The translations under genes were made by a program, and so were the position numbers. The notes beneath the pieces were generated by a model. That model saw only the letters and a list, made by a program, of their open reading frames with translations, did no database searches and was not told the DNA's origin. This document shows, one piece after another, positions 7,961-15,828 of a stretch of 64,000 nucleotides of DNA. This DNA is from Amycolatopsis decaplanina DSM 44594. Lineage in GTDB: Bacteria > Actinomycetota > Actinomycetes > Mycobacteriales > Pseudonocardiaceae. The stretch covers positions 303,329 to 367,328 of the forward strand of contig NZ_AOHO01000055.1 of assembly GCF_000342005.1 (NCBI RefSeq), given 5' to 3'. Numbering within the stretch: position 1 is the first letter of the stretch; each line of letters begins with the position of its first letter.

Positions 7961-7975
7961 GGGACTTCGGACCTC
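7961..7975. promoter_or_regulatory. Candidate DosR/DevR-type box 2
   Basis: GGGACTTCGGACCTC retains the GGGACTT half-site and most of the partner half. It lies in the same divergent region, about 145 bases from the hrp1-like start and 290 bases from the DUF2267 start. Two such sites in one intergenic region strengthen the case for redox or hypoxia control. Confidence 0.45.
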
Positions 7976-8266
7976 TGGCCCGAGGGTGCGAGCGCGGCCA
8001 TGCTGGATACCGGCCTGCCCGAGGGCAGGACGTCAAGGCGCGCGACCGGACTGGTTTCGGGAACGCCGGCAGGCCGGTTGGCTCCATTGCGAGAGGCCGA
8101 GGCGATGACGATGGCAGTGCGAACCGGGAGCATGGTTCCTGTCACTCGCACAGTCCGAAATGGATCGGCACCGCGGATGGCGTCGGCGCCGAGGACCTTG
8201 CTGACGCCGACAGATCCTCAGGAACCGCTGCTTGGAACGACCCACCGAACCGGCTGGGAGGTACTC

Positions 8267-8899
8267 GTGACACACCGGACGATCCCATTCGCCCACGCGG
8301 AGCAGAGAGCACACGAGTGGCTGGCGGCTGTCGCGCACAGCCTCGGCACCGAAGACCGCCGCTACGCCTTTCGCGTGCTGCGCACATGGCTGCATCTCGT
8401 GCGCGACCGGCTCACCGTCGACAGCGCGGTGCACTTCGGTGCTCAACTGCCCGAGTTGTTGCGCGGTATCTATTACGACGGATGGACACCCCGCCGGGTG
8501 CCCATGCGGTATGACAACACCTGGTTCACCAGCCGCTTCGCCGACGAAGCCGGCATCGAACCCGCTGACGTGCCCGCGACCGCGGGCGCCGTGTCCGCGG
8601 CGCTGGGTGCGTTGTGCTCACCGGGGCAGCTCGAACACGTCCTCGCGCTCATGCCCGCGAACCTGCGCGGCGAGCTCCAAGGCGAGGCTCACGCCCCGGC
8701 CGATCGTCCCCGCGTGGCCGGGGAGCATGCGCGGATCGACGAACTGGAGGACAAGGTGCGGGCGATCTCCGAAGCCGTCGGCGCGCTCGCCCGCGGGCTA
8801 GAGCAGCTCCCCACCAGCGAACCCACGACCGACCACGCCGCCAAAGCCGCTCAGGAAGCCCATCGCATCCTGTTGGAGCACGACGCCGTCGAACAGTGA
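8267..8899 (+). CDS. DUF2267 domain protein
   Basis: The product has 210 residues from GTG 8267, which has GGGAGG 5-6 bases upstream. The open frame extends upstream to 7913, but that part is low-quality. Residues 8-125 match DUF2267 (AHEWLAAVAHSLGTEDRRYAF, VLRTWLHLVRDRLTVDSAVH, GAQLPELLRGIYYDGW), a helical-bundle family of unknown function often found with CBS, universal-stress and other stress genes. The C-terminal 60 residues contain a helical, coiled-coil-like stretch (RIDELEDKVRAISEAVGALA). It shares a divergent control region with the Hrp1-like gene. Confidence 0.85.
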   Translation: MTHRTIPFAHAEQRAHEWLAAVAHSLGTEDRRYAFRVLRTWLHLVRDRLTVDSAVHFGAQLPELLRGIYYDGWTPRRVPMRYDNTWFTSRFADEAGIEPADVPATAGAVSAALGALCSPGQLEHVLALMPANLRGELQGEAHAPADRPRVAGEHARIDELEDKVRAISEAVGALARGLEQLPTSEPTTDHAAKAAQEAHRILLEHDAVEQ

Positions 8900-9362
8900 C
8901 GATCGCTCGAGAAGACCCTCACAAGCGCGGCCGAACATCCCGTATCGCCGAGGCAACTCCGTCCGGAATGAGCAGAGCTCCGTTGTCGAGCGCGAAGCGG
9001 GGAAGATTCCGGACGCTGAACGCCCGGAATCTTCCCCGCCCACCCGCACCAGCTCCACCGCGGCACCAAGACGAGGTCAGGTCCAGCAGGCAAGGGAATA
9101 CCGGCCCGCTCCAAGCCGAACCGCCACTCACGACCACCGGGACCTGCGCCGTACCCCTCGATAGAACGAAAGAGTTGGTAATCCATTGTGGACACCGGGC
9201 TAATACGACAAGCCTTCGCTCTTTCTCTCGGTCGCGGATACAGTGCGCCGGCCTCGGCCAGCGCAGCCAGAGGTCCCACGGTCAAGGGGCTTCGGCCCCT
9301 CACCGGCGCCGGGACGGGCCGGGAACATCGCCTGTGCACATACGGAGCCAGGGAGGCCTGAA
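8900..9362. other. Intergenic stretch with a terminator and promoter region
   Basis: No gene is seen. It contains the hairpin listed at 8997-9039 and, at 9285-9300, a GGGGCTTCGGCCCC dyad. That dyad resembles both a UUCG-capped hairpin and a weak DosR-type box about 70 bases before the nitroreductase start. Confidence 0.4.
8997..9039 (+). terminator. Hairpin after the DUF2267 gene
   Basis: Perfect 16-base arms (GCGGGGAAGATTCCGG and its inverse) enclose an 11-base loop about 100 bases after the DUF2267 stop. No long T-run follows, as is common in actinobacteria. Confidence 0.6.
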
Positions 9363-9776
9363 ATGGTGACAGGAAAGCACATCCGGACCAGGAACACCGT
9401 GCGTACCTTCAACAAACGTGTCCTGAATCCGGTGATGCTGCGGCTGGCCGGCCGGAAACACTGGTATGCCGCCGTACTCCGGCATACCGGACGTCACTCC
9501 GGGAACCCCTACGCCACACCGGTGGTGGCGGAACGCACCGAGAACGGCTTTATCATTCCCCTGCCGTACGGAACGAAGGTCGACTGGTTGCAGAACATGC
9601 TCGCCGCGGGGCATGCCACCATCGAGACGAAGGGCGAAAGCCACGAGGTGGTGGATCCCACGATCATCGACGCCGACACCGCTTTGCCGCGGATCTCTCG
9701 CAAGCGCGGCCGCGCGTTGCGGCTTTTCGGCATCCGGCGGTACGTACAGGTGCGCGACCGCGTTACGCAACCCTGA
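9363..9776 (+). CDS. Deazaflavin (F420)-dependent nitroreductase family protein
   Basis: The product has 137 residues from ATG 9363, with GGGAGG 7 bases upstream. It belongs to the Ddn/DUF385 family: RTFNKRVLNPVMLRLAG, then YAAVLRHTGRHSGNPYATPV (the strand-turn RHTGRxSG.....PV characteristic of the family), GFIIPLPYGTKVDWLQNMLA and CTIETKGESHEV-like strands. Family members bind F420H2 in a split-barrel fold and reduce quinones or similar acceptors. The length is typical. It probably acts at or near the membrane. Last intact gene of the stress-type group. Confidence 0.88.
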   Translation: MVTGKHIRTRNTVRTFNKRVLNPVMLRLAGRKHWYAAVLRHTGRHSGNPYATPVVAERTENGFIIPLPYGTKVDWLQNMLAAGHATIETKGESHEVVDPTIIDADTALPRISRKRGRALRLFGIRRYVQVRDRVTQP

Positions 9777-9829
9777 GCGCCACCAACGGGATCATGAGCC
9801 GGATCCCCGGTTCGCGAACCGGCCGGTAC

Positions 9830-10338
9830 AAGCCAACGCCGCATCAACCAGTCTCGCCGGGTACGAAGTCCTCAACACCCTCGAGCAATCCTGGGGCGGG
9901 CTCTGCGCCCACGTACGAGACGGCTGGAACATCTCGAACCGGGACGGCCGCCAGGCCGAGACCGTCACGCAGATCTCGAGCACCATCCACCGCCGACCGC
10001 GCCCGGCAAGGCGCGAACTCGGGGGTGCTGGGGCAGGAGCGCGGTCTGCGACATCGACATCAACCCCGAGTCCACCGGCTAGCAAGTCTTCAACCGGCGG
10101 GCCACGAAGTCTCGGCGCGGCAAAGTCAACGAGCCGTACAAGTCGGCCTGGTCGCCGAAACCCGTCCATGAGCCACCGGTACCCAAGTGGATGTTCTGCG
10201 AGCCTACGGCCCGACGAGCGGCAAGACGTGGCCGGACTGGCCACTGTGGACGGCACCCTGCTCCGGACACTCTTCGAGGTGACACAGCTCACCGTGAATT
10301 TGAACTGCCGGCAGATCAGGTATCGGCTCCCGAAATAG
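9830..10338 (+). pseudogene. Large serine recombinase remnant
   Basis: Three pieces in different frames match the C-terminal half of actinobacterial serine recombinases. They are LEQSWGGLCAHVRDGWNI followed by AETVTQIS (about 9875-9980); DINPESTG-stop-QVFNRRATKS and VNEPYKSAWSPKPVHEP (10053-10200), matching the usual 'NPkYTGyQVfNRRatKSrrGK...W.WSp.PVHEP'; and LLRTLFEVTQLTVNL (10258-10310), matching the terminal 'LFeafqLeV' region. The usual Tyr codon is TAG here. The catalytic N-terminal domain is absent. It is a dead relic of an integrated element beside tRNA-Glu. Confidence 0.7.
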
Positions 10339-10374
10339 CAAAGAGCGCCGATCAAAATGATCGGCGCTCTTTGC
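10338..10374 (-). terminator. Terminator of tRNA-Glu
   Basis: Perfect 17-base arms (GCAAAGAGCGCCGATCA and its inverse) enclose a 3-base AAA loop, placed 15 bases after the 3' end of tRNA-Glu. On the minus strand the hairpin ends in a T-containing arm (CTTTGC). It may also stop readthrough from the recombinase remnant on the plus strand. Confidence 0.8.
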
Positions 10375-10388
10375 GCGATACCTGTATG

Positions 10389-10461
10389 TACCCCCGATGG
10401 GATTCGAACCCACGCTACCGGCGTGAGAGGCCGGCGTCCTAGGCCGCTAGACGACGGGGGC
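10389..10461 (-). tRNA. tRNA-Glu (CUC)
   Basis: The 73-base cloverleaf starts GCCCCCGTCGTCTAGCGGCC. The acceptor stem GCCCCCG pairs with CGGGGGT, the anticodon loop is CTCTCAC (anticodon CTC) and the T-loop is GGTTCGAATCC. CCA is not encoded. Its 3' neighbour is a dead serine recombinase, and tRNA genes are common integration sites. Confidence 0.96.
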
Positions 10462-10592
10462 TAGGATCTTTCTCCTTCAGGAGGAGATCTTCAGTTGTTC
10501 ACCTGCTGTGTTGCTGTGGAGAAACTTACCAGACCGGGTTTCCCGCCTTCGCAGGGGGGTCACTCTGTGTTTCACTCCGGAGAGTTCTCCAG

Positions 10593-10664
10593 CTGGGGTA
10601 CCAGGACTCGAACCTAGACTAACTGGACCAGAACCAGTCGTGCTGCCAATTACACCATACCCCA
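10593..10664 (-). tRNA. tRNA-Gln (CUG)
   Basis: The 72-base cloverleaf starts TGGGGTATGGTGTAATTGGC. Anticodon CTG sits in the loop TTCTGGT, the T-loop is GGTTCGAGTCC and the acceptor TGGGGTA pairs with TACCCCA. CCA is not encoded. It is co-directional with tRNA-Glu 131 bases further on. Gln-tRNA in such organisms is made through GatCAB, which is encoded at 37-40 kb. Confidence 0.96.
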
Positions 10665-10715
10665 GTGAGGTACCGTTCCGATCTTGACCGGCTCGGTGCC
10701 GCACGAGAAAGAATA

Positions 10716-11543
10716 CTAGAGCACGCTGTTCCGCACCGTGAAAGCGGGGGTCTCCGTAGCGCGCTGGACGGGGACGCCGAGCTTCGCGAACTCGGAAACG
10801 AGCAGCTCAGGCAGCTCGTCGAGGCCGGCGATGGTGTGCACGCCCGCCGGGGCGCGTTCGGCGATGCCGTCCCGGTCGAGCCAGACGGCGCCCAGGCCGG
10901 CGTCGCGTGCGCCGATGGCGTCGGTGTCGAGCTTGTCGCCGACGTGGACGGCCTGCGCCGGGTCGCAGCCGAGGCCGAGGCAGACCGAGTGGAACATCGC
11001 CGGGTCCGGTTTGGCCACTCCGAGTTCACCGGCGATGGCCACGTGGTCGAAGAACCGGGCGAGTCCGAGGTCGGCGATCTTCTTGCGCTGATGCGCGCCC
11101 GAGGCGTTCGTGACGGCCGCGACGAGGACGCCCGCGGCGCGCAGCCATTCCAGGCACGGGAGGACATCTTCAAACAATTGCCACGAACGGGTGAGAATTT
11201 CACGGCGGCGTCTTTCGAAGCCGTTGACCTGGTCTTCGTCGGCCAGAATGCCGATCTCGGCGAGGAAGCATTCAGTACGCTTGTGATGCATGGTCGCGTA
11301 ATCGATTTCGCCCGCGACCACCAGCGCGACGTGCTCTTCGGTGATGAGATCCCACAGCGGCCAAAGGTCGCCCTGACCGGTGAGCGCGCGCAGGCTGAGC
11401 CGGATCGCCGCCGTGCAGTCGATCAACGTGTCATCGATGTCAAGGCACACCAACCGTAACTCCGGAGGCTCCCACGGGGCGCTGTCCGGAGCGTCCGGCG
11501 TGGTTCGTGACAAGGTCCAGGGCACGAGAGCGGAATCCACCAA
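10716..11543 (-). CDS. HAD-family hydrolase
   Basis: The product has 275 residues from ATG 11543. The HAD motifs are present in order: motif I DIDDTLID (about residue 35), motif II VTNASGA (about 140), a Lys in VAKPDPAMF and motif IV HVGDKLDTDAIGARDAG (about 200). A helical cap lies between motifs I and II (ALTGQGDLWPLWDLITEEHV). The class is typical of small phosphatases or haloacid dehalogenases. The substrate cannot be told from sequence. It stands alone, upstream of the two tRNA genes, and is read in the same direction. Confidence 0.88.
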   Translation of the reverse strand: MVDSALVPWTLSRTTPDAPDSAPWEPPELRLVCLDIDDTLIDCTAAIRLSLRALTGQGDLWPLWDLITEEHVALVVAGEIDYATMHHKRTECFLAEIGILADEDQVNGFERRRREILTRSWQLFEDVLPCLEWLRAAGVLVAAVTNASGAHQRKKIADLGLARFFDHVAIAGELGVAKPDPAMFHSVCLGLGCDPAQAVHVGDKLDTDAIGARDAGLGAVWLDRDGIAERAPAGVHTIAGLDELPELLVSEFAKLGVPVQRATETPAFTVRNSVL

Positions 11544-12005
11544 GTGAGGCTAGGGCACCCAGCGCGATCGCGACTCTGCCGATGAGGTGATTAAGGCTGC
11601 TCTGTTCCGGCGCGGGCACTCTACTCCCAGTTGGTGAGAAGACGTGTTTTAGTTACCGGACAACGGCAGACGCGAGCGGGCGGGTGAAATTTCAATACCC
11701 GGCGTCCGGCTCGATTCGCCGCGCGCACGCCCTGTGACGACACCGGAATCCTTACGCGGCTTCGAGTCGCGGACCGTCCACAAGGGCACTTCCGCGAACG
11801 CCGTCCTTCCGAGACCACCCCGCCCTCTCCTAGTCCTTTTTGGACAGATGTCTCGACCGCAGGGAGGCTCACGCGAATCGGTGAGACCCGGGTCATAGCC
11901 CGAACGACACGGCCGCCCGGATGGCGCTTGACTCGCCGTCCGGGCGGGTGCATGCTGATCTTATTCAACGAGTGATGAATAAGGGTTTCCGAAGGGGTGG
12001 GACGG
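11544..12005. other. Divergent intergenic region (462 bases)
   Basis: No gene is supported. The right end carries a promoter-like TTGACT (11928-11933) and an operator-like palindrome for the FAD monooxygenase, listed separately. The left end carries the promoter of the HAD gene. Confidence 0.5.
11961..11982. promoter_or_regulatory. Palindromic operator candidate upstream of FAD monooxygenase
   Basis: TTATTCA, 8 bases, TGAATAA: perfect 7-base arms, 23 bases before the ATG. It is AT-rich in a GC-rich context and lies just downstream of a -35-like TTGACT, a typical position for a MarR or TetR operator. The matching regulator is not adjacent. Confidence 0.5.
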
Positions 12006-13244
12006 ATGAACGAACGCACGAACTGCGTGGTCGTCGGCGGTGGCCCCGCCGGCATGGTCGCCGGATTGCTGCTGGCCAGGGCCGGGGTCGAGGTCACGGT
12101 GCTGGAGAAGCACAAGGACTTCCTGAGGGACTTCCGCGGCGACACGGTGCACCCGTCGACGTTGACGTTGCTCGACGAACTGGGTCTCGGCGCGAAGTTC
12201 CTCAGCCTGCCGCACAGCGAGATCGCCTACGCCGGCTTTCCCACCGAGGACGGCACGATGATGCGCCTGGCCGACCTGACCCGGCTGAAGGTGGCGCACC
12301 CGTACATCGCGCTGGTCCCGCAGTGGGACTTCCTGGACCTGCTCGCCGACGCCGGCGCGAAGGAGCCCACGTTCACGCTGCGGCAGAGCACCGAGATGAC
12401 CGGACTGATCCTGGAACAGGGCCGGGTGAGCGGGGTCCGTTACCGCGACGCCGACGGGAAGACCGGCGAACTGCGCGCCGACCTGGTGATCGCCGCCGAC
12501 GGGCGCTGGTCGCTGGCCCGGCGCGAGGCCGGGCTGATGACGAAGGAGTACGCCATCCCGTTCGACGCGTGGTGGTTCCGGATCTCGCGGCGGGACGGCG
12601 AAGGTGAGGGCATGCTGAACCCGAAGATGCGGGATCGCCGCTTCGCCGTGCCGCTGCCGCGCAAGGGCTACTTCCAGGTCGCCTACCTCAGCCCCAAGGG
12701 CGACGACCTCCGTGAGAACGGTATCGAAGCGTTCCGCGAGAACGTGGCCGCGATCCTCCCCGAGCTGGCCGACCGCGTGGACGAGCTGAAGACGACCGAC
12801 GACATCAAGTTCCTCGATGTCAAGATGAACCTGCTGCGGAAGTGGCACCTCGACGGGCTGCTGTGCATCGGTGACGCGGCGCACGCGATGTCACCGGTCG
12901 GCGGTGTCGGCATCAACCTCGCGGTGCAGGACGCGGTCGCGGCCGCCACCCTGCTCGCCGAGCCGCTGCGCCGGGGCAGGCCGTCGGTGGCGGACCTGGC
13001 GAAGGTCCGCAAGCGCCGTCTCGCGCCGACGATGCTGGTGCAGGGGCTGCAACGGCTGTTGCACAAGAACGTCATGAAGCCGGTCATGGAGGGCAGGCGC
13101 AACGGCCCGCCCGCCCCGATGGTGAAGCTGTTCAGCCGCTTCCCCGTGCTGTCCTACGTCCCCGCACGACTGCTGGGCCTGGGCCTCCGGCCCGAGCACG
13201 CCCCGGCCTTCGCGCGTCGGGCGATGGAGCCGGCGGGGAGCTAG
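12006..13244 (+). CDS. FAD-dependent aromatic-ring-hydroxylase-type monooxygenase
   Basis: The product has 412 residues from ATG 12006 (AAGGGG 8-9 bases upstream). It shows the group A flavin monooxygenase plan: an N-terminal Rossmann motif VVGGGPAGMVAGLLLARAG (residues 8-26), the DG motif DLVIAADGRWSLAR (about 160) and the GD motif CIGDAAHAMSPVGGVGINLA (about 290-309). Such enzymes hydroxylate small aromatic or polyketide substrates with NAD(P)H and oxygen. There is no pathway gene nearby, so the role is open (detoxification or tailoring). A strong hairpin follows at 13264. Confidence 0.9.
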   Translation: MNERTNCVVVGGGPAGMVAGLLLARAGVEVTVLEKHKDFLRDFRGDTVHPSTLTLLDELGLGAKFLSLPHSEIAYAGFPTEDGTMMRLADLTRLKVAHPYIALVPQWDFLDLLADAGAKEPTFTLRQSTEMTGLILEQGRVSGVRYRDADGKTGELRADLVIAADGRWSLARREAGLMTKEYAIPFDAWWFRISRRDGEGEGMLNPKMRDRRFAVPLPRKGYFQVAYLSPKGDDLRENGIEAFRENVAAILPELADRVDELKTTDDIKFLDVKMNLLRKWHLDGLLCIGDAAHAMSPVGGVGINLAVQDAVAAATLLAEPLRRGRPSVADLAKVRKRRLAPTMLVQGLQRLLHKNVMKPVMEGRRNGPPAPMVKLFSRFPVLSYVPARLLGLGLRPEHAPAFARRAMEPAGS

Positions 13245-13263
13245 CGGGCGGCTCCGGATGCCG

Positions 13264-13308
13264 CGAAAGGGCCGTTCAGGACGTTTTTGTCCTGAACGAC
13301 CCTTTCAG
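13264..13308. terminator. Bidirectional terminator hairpin
   Basis: Arms GAAAGGGCCGTTCAGGAC and GTCCTGAACGACCCTTTC pair with one mismatch around a GTTTTT loop. It lies between the converging FAD monooxygenase and the FAH-family gene. Confidence 0.8.
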
Positions 13309-13318
13309 CACGCTCGAG

Positions 13319-14089
13319 CTAGATGTCCTGCACCGGGTTGGTCAGGGTGCCGATGCCTTCGACGGTGATCGAGACCGACTGGCCGTCCTCGATCGGGCCG
13401 ACGCCCTCGGGCGTGCCGGTCAGGATGACATCGCCGGGCAGCAGGGTCATCACCCCGGACACGAACTCGACCAGCTCGGGGATCTTGTGCACCAGGTCCG
13501 ACGTCCGGCCGTCCTGCTTGAGCACACCGTCCACCTCGGACTTGAGCGCGAGGTCACCGGCGTCGAGCGAGGTCTCGATCCACGGGCCCAGCGGGCAGAA
13601 GGTGTCGAAACCCTTCGCCCTGCCCCACTGACCGTCGGACTTCTGCAGGTCACGGGCGCTGACGTCGTTCGCCACGGTGTAGCCGAGGATCGCGCTCGCC
13701 GCACGGGCGGCGGGCACGTTCTTGACCGGCTGGCCGATGACGATCGCCAGTTCGCCCTCGAAGTCGACGCGGCCGACGCCGCGCGGACGGCGGATGGGCG
13801 CGTTCGGTCCGATCACCGTGGTCGACGGCTTGATGAACAGCATCGGGTCCTTCGGGACCTCGTTGCCGAACTCGGCCGCGTGCTTGGCGTAGTTCCGGCC
13901 GACCGCGATCACCTTCGACGGCAGGATCGGCGCGAGCAGCCGGACGTCGGCGAGCGGCCAGCGCTTGCCGGTGAAGTTGGGGTTGCCGAAGGGGTGCTCG
14001 GCGATTTCCAATACCTGGGCGTCGTCGCCGTCCCCTTCGATCGAAGCGAACGCGACACCACCGGGATGAGCAATTCGGGCTAGACGCAC
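13319..14089 (-). CDS. Fumarylacetoacetate hydrolase family protein
   Basis: The product has 256 residues from GTG 14089. The N-terminal part is short; the FAH catalytic domain begins near residue 50 with VIAVGRNYAKHAAEFGN. It continues with VDFEGELAIVIGQ (metal ligands Glu-Glu), NDVSARDLQKSDGQW and GDVILTGTPEGVGPI. These features mark the 2-hydroxyhepta-2,4-diene-1,7-dioate isomerase / acylpyruvase group rather than true FAH. It follows cimA by 19 bases and is probably co-transcribed. M. tuberculosis Rv2993c occupies the same position upstream of leuB. It may remove oxaloacetate- or acylpyruvate-type by-products. Confidence 0.9.
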   Translation of the reverse strand: MRLARIAHPGGVAFASIEGDGDDAQVLEIAEHPFGNPNFTGKRWPLADVRLLAPILPSKVIAVGRNYAKHAAEFGNEVPKDPMLFIKPSTTVIGPNAPIRRPRGVGRVDFEGELAIVIGQPVKNVPAARAASAILGYTVANDVSARDLQKSDGQWGRAKGFDTFCPLGPWIETSLDAGDLALKSEVDGVLKQDGRTSDLVHKIPELVEFVSGVMTLLPGDVILTGTPEGVGPIEDGQSVSITVEGIGTLTNPVQDI

Positions 14090-14108
14090 TCCCCCACTGT
14101 ACGACTCC

Positions 14109-15734
14109 TCAGGCCGGGCCCTCTCTGAGGGACTTGTGCACGAGCGCGTCGCACAACGCCAGCCAGCTCGCCTCGACGATGTTGCCGTGCACGCCGACGG
14201 TGGTCCATTCCCGCTCGCCGTCACTGGTCTCGACGAGCACACGCGTGACGGCGTCGGTGCCCGGATGGCCGGGCAGGATCCGCACCTTGTAGTCGGCCAG
14301 CTCGACACTGTCCAACCAGGACAGATGCGGGCTGAGCGCCTCGCGCAGCGCGGCGTCGAGCGCGTGCACGGGGCCGTTGCCCTCGGCGGTCGCGATCACG
14401 CGCTGCCCGGCGACGTGCACCTTCACCGTCGCCTCGGAGACGACCTCGCCGTCGGACCGGTGGTCCAGCACGACCCGGTACGACTCGAGTTCGAACGGCG
14501 GCTCGTCGAGGATGTCGCTCTGCGGGCCGTCGACCTCCCGCCGCAGCAGCAGTTCCAGTGAAGCGTCCGCGGCTTCGAAGGACCAGCCTTCGGATTCGAG
14601 CCGCTTCACCTTCCGGACGGCGCTCGTCAGCGCCTCGGGCTGGCCGGCAAGGTCGACCCCGAGCTCACGTCCCTTGAGCTCCAGGCTGGCCCTGCCGGCC
14701 ATCTCGGTGACCAGTACCCGCATGTCGTTGCCGACGGAAGTTGGATCGATGTGGTTGTACAGCAACGGATCCACCTTGATCGCGCTCGCGTGCAGTCCCG
14801 CCTTGTGGGCGAAGGCCGACGCCCCTACATAAGCCTGGTGGGTGTAGGGGGCGATGTTCGCGATTTCGGCAAGGGCATGGGAGACCCGGGTGAGCTCGGC
14901 GGCACCTCCGGTCGGGAGGACCTCCATTCCGAGCTTGGTCACCAGATTTCCCGTCACGGCGAACAGATCGGCGTTGCCCGCCCGTTCGCCGTAACCATTG
15001 GCGGTGCACTGGACGTGCGTCACGCCGGCCTGCACGGCGGCGACGGAGTTCGCCACCGCGCAGGAAGTGTCGTCCTGACAATGGATTCCGAGCCGGAATC
15101 CGGTCCTTTCCTTGACCTCGCGGACGGTTTCCGCGAGGCCGAGCGGCAATTGGCCGCCGTTGGTGTCGCACAGCACAGCGACGTCCGCGCCCGCGTTCAC
15201 GCCCGCGTCGAGCACCTTCAAGGCGGTGTCCGGGGAGAACGCGTAGCCGTCGAAAAAGTGTTCCGCGTCAAGGAAGACGCGACGTCCCTCGCCGACGAGG
15301 AACGCGACGGTGTCCCGCACCATCTCGCACGCTTCGCCGACATCGACCCGCAGCGCGCGTTCGATGTGACGCAGATCCGATTTGGCCACCAGGGTGACCA
15401 CCGGCGCCTGGGAATCGAGCAGGGCCCGCACTTGCGGATCCTGCTCGGCCTTGGCGCCCGCCTTCCGCGTCGCGCCGAAGGCGACGAGCGCGGCGTGGCG
15501 CAGTTTCAGTTCGCCCGAAGCGGCGCGGGCGAAGAATTCCGTGTCCTTGGGCAGCGCGCCCGGCCATCCGCCTTCGATGAAGCCGACCCCGAGATCGTCG
15601 AGCAGCCTCGCCACCGCCAGTTTGTCCGTGACGGAGTAGGAGATCCCCTCGCGCTGCGCGCCGTCGCGCAACGTCGTGTCGTACAGGTGGAAAGCGTCGC
15701 CGAGCGGTGTATCGGCGGGCTCCTTGCGGGTCAC
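14109..15734 (-). CDS. cimA: Citramalate synthase
   Basis: The product has 541 residues. The HMGL-like TIM barrel (residues 15-280) shows HLYDTTLRDGAQREGISYS at the start, EGGWPGALPKDTEFF, the metal ligands in LGIHCQDDTSCAVANS, and CTANGYGERAGNADL. The C-terminal LeuA-type allosteric domain (about 390-540) contains DAALREALSPHLSWLDSV. It condenses pyruvate and acetyl-CoA to citramalate, giving 2-oxobutyrate for isoleucine without threonine. It shares domain order with 2-isopropylmalate synthase, but the EGGWPG and TLRDG contexts fit the CimA subgroup. It is preceded by an Ile-rich leader peptide and a terminator (attenuator). Confidence 0.92.
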   Translation of the reverse strand: MTRKEPADTPLGDAFHLYDTTLRDGAQREGISYSVTDKLAVARLLDDLGVGFIEGGWPGALPKDTEFFARAASGELKLRHAALVAFGATRKAGAKAEQDPQVRALLDSQAPVVTLVAKSDLRHIERALRVDVGEACEMVRDTVAFLVGEGRRVFLDAEHFFDGYAFSPDTALKVLDAGVNAGADVAVLCDTNGGQLPLGLAETVREVKERTGFRLGIHCQDDTSCAVANSVAAVQAGVTHVQCTANGYGERAGNADLFAVTGNLVTKLGMEVLPTGGAAELTRVSHALAEIANIAPYTHQAYVGASAFAHKAGLHASAIKVDPLLYNHIDPTSVGNDMRVLVTEMAGRASLELKGRELGVDLAGQPEALTSAVRKVKRLESEGWSFEAADASLELLLRREVDGPQSDILDEPPFELESYRVVLDHRSDGEVVSEATVKVHVAGQRVIATAEGNGPVHALDAALREALSPHLSWLDSVELADYKVRILPGHPGTDAVTRVLVETSDGEREWTTVGVHGNIVEASWLALCDALVHKSLREGPA

Positions 15735-15770
15735 GGGAATCTCCTTGTGGTGGCAAAACGTGTTCAGGCA

Positions 15771-15803
15771 ACAAAAAAACCTCCCGCATGGGTGCGAGAG
15801 GTT
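15771..15803 (-). terminator. Attenuator terminator of cimA
   Basis: On the minus strand AACCTCTCGCA and TGCGGGAGGTT form an 11-base stem with one mismatch, followed by seven T residues. It lies between the leader peptide and the cimA start. A competing perfect 9-base pairing (15804-15812 with 15833-15841) overlaps the leader's last codons, as expected for an attenuator. Confidence 0.85.
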
Positions 15804-15828
15804 GCGCGCCGGGGCTCTTGTGGAGCGG

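Noticed and set aside
7913..8266. N-terminal extension of the DUF2267 protein
   Set aside because: The frame is open, but the sequence is low-quality and contains the DosR-like boxes; GTG 8267 with GGGAGG upstream is a better start.
9466..10338. Intact 290-codon plus-strand gene
   Set aside because: Its first part is out of frame with the nitroreductase and its Ser/Pro/Arg-rich middle hides the frameshifted recombinase; only the last 25 residues are authentic.
12006..13244. Part of a secondary-metabolite cluster
   Set aside because: A lone FAD monooxygenase flanked by terminators and tRNA genes; no synthase or tailoring partner within 10 kb.
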